Shown: positions 51,742-59,999 of the stretch, one piece after another
Numbering within the stretch: the first letter of the stretch is position 1
Layout of the letters: each line of letters begins with the position of its first letter
Source of the DNA: CAYZJD01 sp964483455
Lineage (GTDB): Bacteria; Acidobacteriota; Terriglobia; Bryobacterales; Bryobacteraceae
DNA length: 64,000 bases
NCBI GenBank assembly: GCA_964483455.1
Contig: CAZACK010000005.1
Coordinates: 1 to 64,000 of the forward strand
Direction of reading: 5' to 3'
The notes under the pieces: generated by a model
Seen by the model: only the letters and a program-made list of their open reading frames with translations
What the model was told of the DNA's origin: nothing
Database searches by the model: none
Program-made: the position numbers and the translations under genes

Positions 51742-52080
51742 AATGCGGCGGAGGGCGCTCTTGGTGACGGGCAATTTGTGGCGCACGCTTCAGCGCCGGG
51801 TCGAGACTTCCGCTTGCGGATCCGTTCCCGGACGTCTCAACCCTTGTCTACGGGCGAGCACAGCCTCGGACACGAGCAGCGAGGCGGCAGGCACGAGCAC
51901 CCGCGCCACATCAGCCCCTCCCCATGAAGATCCCCAAAGAAGCCAGGATGCGATCGCCGTTGACGGAGGGCTTCTCAAAACACTCAAGGGGGTTCGCGGC
52001 GCGGGGGGAAGCTGCACATTCGATTGGATTAGTCCATGCCGCGGCGAACACCGGAGCAGAAAAAACGCTATGATCCTGGT
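51742..52080. other. Intergenic stretch at the edge of the mobile region
   Basis: About 340 bases without a supportable gene. Frames are broken on both strands. A TATGAT -10-like box at 52069-52074 lies just before the antitoxin remnant that starts at 52081, but no -35 is evident. Confidence 0.45.
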
Positions 52081-52253
52081 ATGGAGTCGCAGGTCCTACA
52101 CATCAGCGAGGCCGACCTCGCCAACAACGCTCGCTCCATCCATTCTGGTTCGCCGATCAGAGTCCGAACGAGTCTCTGGTGATTCCCAGCGCCATCGGCC
52201 AGCCGATCCCAACAGCCACTCGGCGGTTTGGCGACTACGCAGCCAAGTGGTAG
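52081..52253 (+). pseudogene. Phd-like antitoxin remnant
   Basis: The ATG at 52081 opens MESQVLHISEADLANNARSI, the typical N-terminus of prevent-host-death (Phd/YefM) antitoxins, but the frame then runs to an early stop at 52180. In the next frame over, NESLVIPSAIGQPIPTA restores the middle of the fold (usual G-E-x-x-V-I-x-x-x-G-x-P-x-A) up to TAG 52251-52253. So it is a frameshifted remnant. No toxin partner is on this strand. Confidence 0.55.
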
Positions 52254-52284
52254 GATGCCGTGGGTCGCCGGATTGCCTGAGCGT

Positions 52285-52617
52285 TCATTCGGAAGCCCGT
52301 TCAAGGTCCAGGGCAAAAGCCAGCGCGTCCTTGAGCCGCTCCATTATCTCAGCGGAAATCCTGCCAATCTTGCGTTCAAGACGCACGGTGGGCGGCGATC
52401 CTAATCCTTGAACGTTCGCTACTGATTCACGATCAAGGCTTGGAAGCCGCGGCAGCGGCACCTCGTAAGGACTGTTCCTCCGCTGAGTGGTGAGGGGTAC
52501 ATACAAGACGAGAGATCGTGGCGGGTCGGGATCATGGCGGGAGACAATGACGACGGGACGCGTCTTGGCGGCGAGTCCCAGGTCTGCTAACCAGACCTCA
52601 CCGGGTTGGGGTTTCAT
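52285..52617 (-). CDS. mazF: MazF/PemK-type endoribonuclease toxin
   Basis: A 110-residue CcdB/MazF-fold toxin: PQPGEVWLADLGLAAKTRPVVIVS at the N-terminus holds the G-E-V-W and R-P-V-V-I-V-S signatures and the catalytic Arg; YVPLTTQRRNSPYEVPLP follows with the catalytic Thr, and GRISAEIMERL is the usual last helix. It overlaps the upstream small gene by 20 bases, the usual mazEF coupling. Confidence 0.88.
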   Translation of the reverse strand: MKPQPGEVWLADLGLAAKTRPVVIVSRHDPDPPRSLVLYVPLTTQRRNSPYEVPLPRLPSLDRESVANVQGLGSPPTVRLERKIGRISAEIMERLKDALAFALDLERASE

Positions 52618-52783
52618 CGAGCAGGTCGAGGACCTCCTGTTCGGCAGCGCGCGAGCGCGCGATATCCAGGATGTCGTGATCGGCGAGCTCTATTACCTCA
52701 GTGATGCGCTCCCTGGCCTCTGCCGCCGTCTCCGGCTTCCACTCGCGTAATCGAGCATCCAGCTTCTCCGCTAATGCGTCCAC
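52598..52783 (-). CDS. Probable antitoxin partner of MazF
   Basis: A 61-residue acidic helical protein (LAEKLDARLREWKPETAAEARERITEVIELADHD in two helices). It overlaps mazF by 20 bases at its C-terminal end. It lacks an N-terminal MazE-like SpoVT domain, so it belongs to one of the variable small antitoxins; identification rests on position and size. Confidence 0.65.
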   Translation of the reverse strand: MDALAEKLDARLREWKPETAAEARERITEVIELADHDILDIARSRAAEQEVLDLLDETPTR

Positions 52784-52822
52784 GATGGCCTCCTGCTCTC
52801 GATCCTAGTTTAACGCCATGGG

Positions 52823-52836
52823 CCCTAGGCCTAGGG
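52823..52836. repeat. Perfect 14-bp palindrome CCCTAGGCCTAGGG
   Basis: Directly before the integrase-like gene lies the perfect palindrome ccctaggcctaggg. CTAG-rich sites are rare in most bacterial genomes, so a recombinase- or repressor-binding site is possible. Only one copy is seen. Confidence 0.5.
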
Positions 52837-52837
52837 G

Positions 52838-53341
52838 ATGTCGCCACGTACTCAACTCCGGGGGCATGGAGGCCCCAGTCATGAAGCGTGGCAAGAAGAG
52901 CCGGGCCAGGGATCTTCTCCGAAACATAGCCTGAGCCTGCCTGATCTTGACCAGGCGAGATCGGCGGTTCGCAACAGTCTACCCTCGAAGGAGTCCCAGC
53001 GAGGTTACCGGCACGCGATAGACGAGTTCATCGCCTGGTACTGCTCTGAACCTAGGTTGTCGCTCAACAAGGCCGTCGTCACTCGCTATCGAATTCACTT
53101 GGAATCACGTGAGCTTGCACCGGGCACGATTAACGGTAGGCTCGCGGCCGTCAGGCCCCTCGCATACGAAGCTGCCGATACCGGACTACTCAGCTCGGAT
53201 CTCGCTGCCGGTATCCGCCGAGTGAAAGGGCCGAAGAACCTCGGCGTTCGTCTGGGCAACTGGCTCACGGCCGATCAGGCAAGGGCGCTCTGGCAAGTGC
53301 CTGACCCGAATACGCTCAAGGGCAAGCGAGATCGAGCATTG
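52838..53341 (+). pseudogene. Tyrosine recombinase, N-terminal part only
   Basis: The reading frame gives the SAM-like core-binding domain of a tyrosine integrase (SQRGYRHAIDEFIAWYCSEPR, TRYRIHLESRELAPGTINGRL, WLTADQARALWQVPDP, LKGKRDRALL). Right after GKRDRALL, where the catalytic domain should begin (L-x-x-G-L-R), the sequence switches to the end of an IS21 istA in another frame at about 53341. All catalytic Arg/His/Tyr residues are lost. It was cut by insertion followed by deletion, or by an assembly join. Confidence 0.75.
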
Positions 53342-53784
53342 CTCTGCCGCCGTCGTTCATCGGCCGCCCGGTGGAAGTGCGCGAAACCCGCGACCACGTC
53401 GAGAGCGAACTCGATGCCCGCCACATCGTCAAGCACAAGCGGATTCCCACGCCCGACCAGGTGCGCGTGACCTTGCCCGAGCACCGGCCGCCGCGGGGCC
53501 AAGGACCTGGTAAGCGCGATCCCTATCCGGAGGAAACCGCGATCCTCGCCGCCGCGCCCGAGATCGCGCCCTATGTCGAGAACCTGAAGCGCCACGGCCG
53601 TAAGGTCATCGCGCTCGTGCTGCGGCAACTGCTGCGCCTGCTGCGGGACTATCCGCGCGAAGCCTTCCTCGGGGCGATCGAAGAAGCCGGCCGCTATGGC
53701 CTGTACGACCTCGACCGCGTCGAACGCATGATTCTGCGCCGCGTGACGCGGGAATACTTCCGCCTGGAGGACCACGATGACTGA
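53341..53784 (+). pseudogene. istA: IS21-family transposase IstA, C-terminal fragment
   Basis: From about 53341 the frame reads ALPPSFIGRPVEVRETRDHV, then ELDARHIVKHKRI, KHYGxx-like basic segments and YGLYDLDRVERMILRRV: the DNA-binding and C-terminal domains of IstA. The helix-turn-helix and DDE catalytic region are missing. It overlaps istB by 8 bases, the normal IS21 arrangement. Abuts the truncated integrase. Confidence 0.8.
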
Positions 53785-54502
53785 CGAGATCGAGCAGTTG
53801 CTCCGGAACCTCGAGCTCGGTCGCATGCGCTCGATCTATGACGAGCAACTGCGCGCCGCCGAAAAGCAGCAGGTCTCTTACTCGGAGTTCGTCGCCGCGC
53901 TGCTGCGCGCCCAGTGGCATCATCGGCAGGAGAGCGCGTTGGAATGGCGCATCCGCCGCGCCAATCTGCCCGAGCACTGGTCGCTGGAAACCTTTCCTTA
54001 TAGCCGCCAGCCCGGCGTGAAGCGCAAACAGATCCAGGGCTTCGCCGAACTTGACTTCGTGGCCAAACACGAGAATCTGGTGTTCATCGGCCCCACCGGC
54101 GTGGGCAAGACCGGACTCGCCTGCGGCCTCCTGCTGAAGGCCTTGCAGAACGGACTCCGCTGCCAATTCATCCGCGCCCAGGATCTGTTCGACGAAATGT
54201 ATGCCTCCCTCGCCGACCGCTCCACGCGCAAGCTCGTCAACCATCTGGCGCGGCTCGACGTCCTGCTGATCGATGAGTTCGGCTACCTCAACCTGAAGCC
54301 GGAACAGTCCAACACGTTCTTCAAGCTGATGGAGGAGCGCTATCACCGGCATTCCACCCTCGTCACCACCAACTTGGACTACTCGGAATGGCACAACTTC
54401 CTCGGCAACAAGTCGATGGTGGAGGCGCTGCTCAGCCGCTTGCGGCATTACTGCCACACGGTGCGCATCGACGGCCCGTCCTTGCGTGAGCCGCAAGGCT
54501 GA
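53777..54502 (+). CDS. istB: IstB-like ATP-binding protein of IS21 element
   Basis: A 241-residue AAA+ helper of IS21 transposition. Walker A is FIGPTGVGKTGLA, Walker B LDVLLIDEFGYL, sensor 1 TLVTTNLDYSEW, and the C-terminal HYCHTVRIDGPSLR is the usual ending. Full-length and apparently intact, but the element cannot move without a complete IstA. Confidence 0.92.
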   Translation: MTDEIEQLLRNLELGRMRSIYDEQLRAAEKQQVSYSEFVAALLRAQWHHRQESALEWRIRRANLPEHWSLETFPYSRQPGVKRKQIQGFAELDFVAKHENLVFIGPTGVGKTGLACGLLLKALQNGLRCQFIRAQDLFDEMYASLADRSTRKLVNHLARLDVLLIDEFGYLNLKPEQSNTFFKLMEERYHRHSTLVTTNLDYSEWHNFLGNKSMVEALLSRLRHYCHTVRIDGPSLREPQG

Positions 54503-54509
54503 GCGTTCC

Positions 54510-54845
54510 ATGAACGCCGCCGAATACGTACAGCGCGTGCTCGACGCCTATCGCGCGACGCCGGGCGCCTGCGGTGTGGTGCGCCAGCCGGACCGCACCT
54601 TCGCCCTGGCGCTCCACGCGCGCGGCGTGCCGCTGGATGCGGTAGAGAATGCCTTCGTGCTCGCCACGGTGCGGCGTCTGGTGCGCCGCCCCGACGCTCC
54701 ACCGCTGGGCATCATCCGCTCGCTGGCTTACTTCGGTCCCGTGATCGATGAGGTCCTGGAGTCATCCGTTGGGCCGGATTACGATCGGTATCTCCGCCAG
54801 CGCTTGCCGCATTGGCTCGCCGCCCAGCGCTCCAGCAGCCGATAG
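54510..54845 (+). CDS. IS21-associated passenger protein, unknown
   Basis: A 111-residue helical protein starting at ATG 54510 (NAAEYVQRVLDAYRATPGACGVVRQPDRTFALALHARGVPLDAVENAFVLATVRRL in its first half). It begins 7 bases after istB and has a codon style like the istAB genes, so it is most likely part of the same element. Small proteins of this type commonly follow istB in acidobacterial IS21 elements as far as I recall; no function is known. Confidence 0.6.
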   Translation: MNAAEYVQRVLDAYRATPGACGVVRQPDRTFALALHARGVPLDAVENAFVLATVRRLVRRPDAPPLGIIRSLAYFGPVIDEVLESSVGPDYDRYLRQRLPHWLAAQRSSSR

Positions 54846-55090
54846 CTGGCACGCCTGCGGCGTGGATGATAACGCTAGTTGGCATCGCAGCGGAACCCAG
54901 TCTGCGTCCCCCATCGGATAAATACCGAGGAACGTCAATGAGCCCCAACCCCAGCCCCTCGCCACGTCCATCCCCCCGTCCCTGATTTCGCCAATCCCAC
55001 CTATTCCCACTTTTCCATCTCCAACAATCTAAACCACTTCTCTAATTTCCGCCAGCTCCCTCTCCCCACCCCCATGCTATAACCCAATCG
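54846..55090. other. Pyrimidine-rich region upstream of helicase-like gene
   Basis: The 130 bases before 55091 consist almost only of C and T on the plus strand (runs such as ccatccccccgtccctg and cacttttccatctcc). The bias continues through the next gene. It could be a single-strand initiation or transcription-related feature of an integrated replicon. No gene is seen. Confidence 0.45.
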
Positions 55091-56620
55091 ATGAGCCGCT
55101 CCGCCAGCCGCGACGCCGTGCGCACCCTCCTCGACCTCGCCCAGCCCGCCGAGCCCTTCTGCTCCGACCTCGGCCAGCCCTTCTTCGCCCTCCCCCTCGC
55201 CACCGACGCCCGCCAGGCTTACCCCATCCGCCCCGACTTCCTCGCCCTTTACCTCACCGCCCGTTACTTCCACCACTGCGGCGAGCCTCCCCCCGATCCC
55301 GCCCTCCGCTCCGCCCTCCGTACCCTCGAAGCCCGCGCCTTCTCCGAGCGCCGCACCGAGCCTCTCTACCCCCGCGTCGGCTGGCGCCCCCACACGTTCT
55401 TCGGCCCCACCATCTTCCTCAACCTCGCCAACGACGACGGCGAGTTCATCGCCATCAACGCCGAACATTGGGAGATCGTCGGCAACTCACCGGCCTGCTT
55501 CGCCCACCACCGGGCCCAACTACCCCTCCCGCGCCCGCCCGAGCCTCCCCGCCTCGCCTCCACCCCGGCCGAAGAATGCTTGCCCGATACTCCACCCGAC
55601 CCAGCCCCCGCCCCCGTCCAGCCTGATCCCGCCGCCATCGCCCGCCTCCGTTCCTTCTTCCCCTGCGACGATCCAGCCTGGCGCCGCTGCCTCGCCTGGC
55701 TCATCGCCGCCCTCCACCCCGCCATCTCCTACCCCATCCTCATCCTCCAGGGACCGCCCGTCTCCGGCAAATCCACCGCCGCCCGCTTGCTCCGCGCCCT
55801 CCTCGACCCCTCCAACGCCCCTCTCCTCGACCTCCCTTTCTCCCGCCGCCGCATCTACTCACTCGCCGCCCGCCAATGGATCACCGCCTTCGACTACGTC
55901 ACCGATATCCCCCGCCCCGCCGCCGGCGCCCTGTGCCGTATCTCGACCGGCGCCGAACACCTCTCCCAGAACTGCAACTACCGCGACGAACCTTTCCTCC
56001 ACCATCTCCGCCGGCCCGTCCTCCTCACCGCGCCCGCGGAACTCGTCATCCCGCCCGGCCTTGCCGCCCACGCCCTCCTCGCCTCCTTCCCCGGAATCCC
56101 GCCCGCCTCGCGCCGCTCGGAAACGGAGCTGTGGGAGGAGTTCGAACAGGAAGCCCCACGCATCCTCGGCGCCCTATGCTCCGCCGCCAGCATCGCGCTC
56201 AAGCAACTCAGCGAAGTCTACCTCGCCGAGCCGCCCGCCTGCGTCGACGCCGCTCGCTGGGCCGTCGCCGCCGCCCCCGCCCTCGGCGTCGCCGCCAAAG
56301 ATCTGCTCGCCGCCTTCCAACCCTTCGAGCCCGACCCCCTCGCCGCCGCTCTCGCCGAATTCATGCGGAACCGCACAAACTGGCAGGGCTCCGCCAGCGC
56401 CTTGCTCGCCGAACTCCGCCCAGCGCTCGGAGACGCCGCCCCCGCCACGCCCAGGGCTTTTTCCCAGCGCCTTCGCAGCCTCACCCACACCGGCCTGGCC
56501 ATCGAGTTCGGCAAGAGTCACGGAAATCGCTCAATTCGGGTGGCGCAAAGCATGCCGAAATCCCCCAAGTTTGCGCCACCCGACTCTCCATCTCCAAAAG
56601 GATCAAGAACTTACACATGA
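55091..56620 (+). CDS. SF3/primase-helicase-like ATPase of a mobile element
   Basis: A 509-residue protein. The central ATPase has Walker A LILQGPPVSGKSTAARLLRALLDP (about residues 217-240) and, in place of a full Walker B, QWITAFDYVTDI, as in phage/satellite replicative helicases whose usual text is V-V-A-F-D-N-V. A C-terminal winged-helix-like part (RNRTNWQGSASALLAELRP, FSQRLRSLTHTGLAIEFGK) also fits mobile-element primase-helicases. The N-terminal 150 residues are unknown. Coding-strand base use is extreme (C far exceeds G), unlike neighbours, suggesting transfer. Inverted copies of a 13-base motif lie at its 3' end. Confidence 0.65.
   Translation: MSRSASRDAVRTLLDLAQPAEPFCSDLGQPFFALPLATDARQAYPIRPDFLALYLTARYFHHCGEPPPDPALRSALRTLEARAFSERRTEPLYPRVGWRPHTFFGPTIFLNLANDDGEFIAINAEHWEIVGNSPACFAHHRAQLPLPRPPEPPRLASTPAEECLPDTPPDPAPAPVQPDPAAIARLRSFFPCDDPAWRRCLAWLIAALHPAISYPILILQGPPVSGKSTAARLLRALLDPSNAPLLDLPFSRRRIYSLAARQWITAFDYVTDIPRPAAGALCRISTGAEHLSQNCNYRDEPFLHHLRRPVLLTAPAELVIPPGLAAHALLASFPGIPPASRRSETELWEEFEQEAPRILGALCSAASIALKQLSEVYLAEPPACVDAARWAVAAAPALGVAAKDLLAAFQPFEPDPLAAALAEFMRNRTNWQGSASALLAELRPALGDAAPATPRAFSQRLRSLTHTGLAIEFGKSHGNRSIRVAQSMPKSPKFAPPDSPSPKGSRTYT
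56537..56582. repeat. Perfect 13-bp inverted repeat at the 3' end of the helicase-like gene
   Basis: cgggtggcgcaaa (56537-56549) is the exact reverse complement of tttgcgccacccg (56570-56582), separated by 20 bases. A third copy, tttgcgccacccg, lies at 56647-56659, 77 bases further on. The coding frame runs through the first two. It could be a binding site for the replication protein (iteron-like) or a terminator-type hairpin, though no T-run follows. Confidence 0.75.
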
Positions 56621-56664
56621 GAAAAATATGCACACACACCCGCTGCTTTGCGCCACCCGGTCCC

Positions 56665-56696
56665 CAACCGCCCAACCGAACAACCGCCCAACCGAA
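56665..56696. repeat. Tandem 16-bp direct repeat
   Basis: caaccgcccaaccgaa occurs twice without spacer (56665-56680 and 56681-56696), each made of two similar halves (caaccg..., caaccgaa). It sits right after the third copy of the 13-base motif and before the next gene's ribosome binding site. Confidence 0.75.
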
Positions 56697-56746
56697 CGAC
56701 CGAATTACCGCAGTGAGATAATGAACTCCGTTGCTAGGAGGTCTTC

Positions 56747-59700
56747 GTGAGCCGACTGTTGTTCGCCCTTATCCTCTTGCCCGCGCTTCTCACCGCCGGC
56801 TCGCCGGTCAAGGTCTGGGAAGAACCGCTGGTGATTCCCACCTACGTCACCGGCCCGCCCGATCCCAACCCCATGTTCTACTTCGGCCGCGCCTACCAGG
56901 GCGCCCGGGGGATGATCTATCCCTACCCGCTCTACGACAAGCTCACCGACCGCAAGGAGAACAAGTCCTACAAGGCCGTCTACCTGGAAAACGAGTACCT
57001 GAAGATCTGCGTGCTGCCGGAATTGGGCGGGCGCATCTTCATGGGCGTCGACAAGACCAACGGCTACGACTTTTTCTACCGCCAGCACGTCATCAAGCCG
57101 GCGCTGATCGGCATGCTCGGCGCCTGGATCTCCGGCGGCGTCGAGTGGAACGTGCCGCACCACCACCGCGCCACCTCGTTCCTGCCCGTGCAATACAAGC
57201 TCGTCGAGAACCCCGACGGCAGCCGCACCATCTGGGTCGGTGAACTTGAGTTGCGCCACCGCATGCGATGGGCGATCGGCATGACCCTGCGCCCCGGCAA
57301 GGCGTACCTGGAGACTACGGTGAAAATCTTCAACCGCACGCCGCTGGTCCAGTCGCTGCTCTACTTCGCCAACGTGGCCACCCACGCCAATGAGAGCTAC
57401 GAGATCATCTTCCCGCCCTCGACCCAGTTCGGCGTCCAGCACGCCAAGCACGAGTTTATTCGCTGGCCCATCGCCGACGGCATCTATCGCGGTGTGGACT
57501 TCAAGGGCGTCGACGTCAGCAAGTGGAAGAACCACCTCCATCCGATCTCGATCTTTGCCTGGAACTACGAAGACGACTGGCTGGCCGGCTACGACCACGG
57601 CCGCAAAGCGGGCACGCTCCACGTGGCCGACCACCACGTCGTTCCCGGCAAGAAGTTCTGGAGCTTCGCCAACGGCCCGGCGGGCAAGGTCTGGGACAAG
57701 GTGCTCTCCGACGAGGACGGCCCATACGTCGAGCTGATGGTCGGCGGATACTCTGACAACCAGCCCGACTATAGCTGGCTTCAGCCCTTCGAGACGAAGG
57801 TGCTGACGCAATACTGGTATCCGTTTCGCGAGACCGGCGGCGTGAAGAACGCCACGCTCGAGGCGGCGGTGAACCTGGAGGTCGCCGGCGGCAAAGCCCG
57901 CGTCGGCTTCCACGCGACGGAGGAGCACGCCGGGGCGTTGGCGCTTCTGGCGGCCGGCCCGAAGACGCTGCTCGAAGAGCGCATCGCCATCGGCCCCGGC
58001 AAGCCCTACTACAGGGAAGTCCCGCTGCCCGCCGGTGTCGATGCGCACGAGCTGCGCGCCTCGCTCTCCGCCGGAGGCCGCGAGCTGGTCGCCTGGCGGC
58101 CGGTGAGGCTCGAACGCAAGCCGATGCCCGATCCGGTCACCCCGCCTCCTCCGCCTGCCCAGGTGAAAACCAACGAAGAGCTGTACCTGATCGGCCTGCG
58201 CCTGGAGCAATTCCACAACCCGGCGCTCGATCCGGACCCGTACTACGAGGAAGCCCTGCGCCGCGATCCCGGCGACTCGCGCGTCAACACCGCGCTGGGC
58301 GCCTTGTACCTGAAGCGCGGCCGTTTCCGCGAGGCGGAAGAGCATCTCCGCCGGGCGGTCGCCCGCGTGACGAGAAACTACACCAGCCCCAAGGACTGCG
58401 AGCCATACTACTACCTCGGCGTCGCCCTCAAGGCTCAGGAAAAGCACGACGAAGCGTACGATGCTTTCTACAAGGCCGCCTGGAGCGCCGCCTGGACGGC
58501 GCCGGCGTACTATTCGCTGGCGGAGATCTCAAGCCTGCGCGGCGACTATCAGGCGGCGCTTCAGCACGTCCGGCGCTCGCTCGAGTTGAACGCGCTGAAC
58601 AACCGCTCGCGCAACCTGGAGATTTCGCTGCTCGCGCGGCTGGGGCAGCCCGAGGAGGCGGCGAAGCGCCGTCGCAAGGTGGCGGAAATCGATCCGCTCG
58701 ACGTCCGCACCGTCCTGCGCGACCACCCGTCTACGGGCTTCGAAAACGCCGTCGAGTACGCCAGCGCCGGCCTGTACGACGAGGCGATCGAGGTGCTGCG
58801 TCAAATGGACCCCTCGCCGATGGTGCGCTACTACCTCGGCTACTTTGCCGGCAAGCTCGGGCGCAAACAGGAGCGAGCCGAACAGTACGCGCTGGCGGCG
58901 AAGCTCTCGCCGGACTTCGTGTTCCCCTTTCAGTTGGAGGCCATCGCCGTCTTGCGCGACGCCATCCAGGCCAACCCGCGCGACGCCCGCGCGCCTTACT
59001 ACCTCGGCAATCTCTTGTTTGATCACCAGCCCGAGGAGGCGGTGAGGCTGTGGGAGGCGGCCCGCTCGCTTGACCCGTCGTTCCCCATCGTCCACCGCAA
59101 CCTGGCCCTGGCCTACCAGCACGGCCAGGGAGGGCTGGAGAAGGCCATCGCCAGCATGGAAAAGGCGGTTTCGCTGAACAGCGGCGACCCGATGTTCCTG
59201 TTCGAGCTGGACAAGATGTATGAAGCTTCCGGCGCGGCCCTCGAAAAGCGTCTCGCCGTTTTTGACAAGTACGATTCCACCGTCCTTAAGCGCGACGACA
59301 CTCTGTCGCGCGCCATCTCCCTTCGCGTCGCCGCCGGACAGTATGACCGCGCGATCGAGCTATTGACAGGCCGCCACTTCCACATTTGGGAAGGCGGCGT
59401 GCGGTTCGGCGTCCACGATTCCTGGGTGGACGCGCACCTGCTCCGGGGCCACCAGCGGCTGGCCCGCAAGGACTACGCCGGAGCGCTTGCCGATTACCGG
59501 GCGGCCGCCGAGTATCCGGAGAATCTGGAAACGCCGCGCCCGCTCCGCGGCGGCCGGCTGCCCGAGGTGAGCTACTGGATCGGCGTAGCCCACGAGATGC
59601 TCGGCGACTCCGCCTCGGCCGCCCAAGCCTGGAGGCTGGCGGCGGCGCATCCGCTTGGCAGCGACGAGGACCCGAATCCGGGCGTCCATAACGGCGCCGA

Positions 59701-59995
59701 AATGCTCTACTGGCAGGCGCGCTCGCTCGAGAAACTCGGCGAGAAGGCCAAGGCGTCGGCCATGTACGCATCGCTCGTCAAGATGGGCCAGGCGGCGGTG
59801 AACGAGAAGGAAACCGTGGACTTCTTCGCCAAGTTCGAGACCCTTCAATCGGCCCGCGAGCGGAAGGCGCGGGCGCACTACATCGCCGCCCTCGGCTATC
59901 TCGGCGCCGGCGAGAAGGCCGCCGCCAACCGCCACTTCGCCGAGGCCAAAACCGTGACGGGCTACTCGATCCCCAACTCCGCCCCGTTAGAATGA
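56747..59995 (+). CDS. Exported DUF5107-TPR protein, carbohydrate-type
   Basis: A 1082-residue protein starting at GTG 56747 behind a good aggagg. Signal peptide 1-17 (LLTAG). Residues about 25-460 form a beta-sandwich of the galactose-mutarotase/DUF5107 type (LKICVLPELGGRIF, GGVEWNVPHHH, YLETTVKIFNRT, GYDHGRKAGTLHVADHH). From about 470 to 1060 follow many tetratricopeptide repeats (ALRRDPGDSRVNTALGALYL, AREAEEHL-type helices, FPIVHRNLALAYQHGQGG). Such proteins occur in soil bacteria as large periplasmic or secreted proteins; function unknown. The next gene starts 4 bases after the stop. Confidence 0.8.
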   Translation: MSRLLFALILLPALLTAGSPVKVWEEPLVIPTYVTGPPDPNPMFYFGRAYQGARGMIYPYPLYDKLTDRKENKSYKAVYLENEYLKICVLPELGGRIFMGVDKTNGYDFFYRQHVIKPALIGMLGAWISGGVEWNVPHHHRATSFLPVQYKLVENPDGSRTIWVGELELRHRMRWAIGMTLRPGKAYLETTVKIFNRTPLVQSLLYFANVATHANESYEIIFPPSTQFGVQHAKHEFIRWPIADGIYRGVDFKGVDVSKWKNHLHPISIFAWNYEDDWLAGYDHGRKAGTLHVADHHVVPGKKFWSFANGPAGKVWDKVLSDEDGPYVELMVGGYSDNQPDYSWLQPFETKVLTQYWYPFRETGGVKNATLEAAVNLEVAGGKARVGFHATEEHAGALALLAAGPKTLLEERIAIGPGKPYYREVPLPAGVDAHELRASLSAGGRELVAWRPVRLERKPMPDPVTPPPPPAQVKTNEELYLIGLRLEQFHNPALDPDPYYEEALRRDPGDSRVNTALGALYLKRGRFREAEEHLRRAVARVTRNYTSPKDCEPYYYLGVALKAQEKHDEAYDAFYKAAWSAAWTAPAYYSLAEISSLRGDYQAALQHVRRSLELNALNNRSRNLEISLLARLGQPEEAAKRRRKVAEIDPLDVRTVLRDHPSTGFENAVEYASAGLYDEAIEVLRQMDPSPMVRYYLGYFAGKLGRKQERAEQYALAAKLSPDFVFPFQLEAIAVLRDAIQANPRDARAPYYLGNLLFDHQPEEAVRLWEAARSLDPSFPIVHRNLALAYQHGQGGLEKAIASMEKAVSLNSGDPMFLFELDKMYEASGAALEKRLAVFDKYDSTVLKRDDTLSRAISLRVAAGQYDRAIELLTGRHFHIWEGGVRFGVHDSWVDAHLLRGHQRLARKDYAGALADYRAAAEYPENLETPRPLRGGRLPEVSYWIGVAHEMLGDSASAAQAWRLAAAHPLGSDEDPNPGVHNGAEMLYWQARSLEKLGEKAKASAMYASLVKMGQAAVNEKETVDFFAKFETLQSARERKARAHYIAALGYLGAGEKAAANRHFAEAKTVTGYSIPNSAPLE

Positions 59996-59999
59996 TCGA

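Larger units (their letters stand above)
53341..54845 (+). mobile_element. Truncated IS21-family element
   Basis: Contains the 3' part of istA, complete istB and a passenger gene. The left end with the 5' half of istA is missing, replaced by the integrase remnant. I could not find matching terminal inverted repeats, so the right end is set at the last gene. Confidence 0.7.

Noticed and set aside
51725..52411. A 228-residue plus-strand frame between the amidohydrolase and mazF
   Set aside because: Ser/Arg-rich with no domain; its middle overlaps the Phd remnant in another frame and its end is antisense to mazF.
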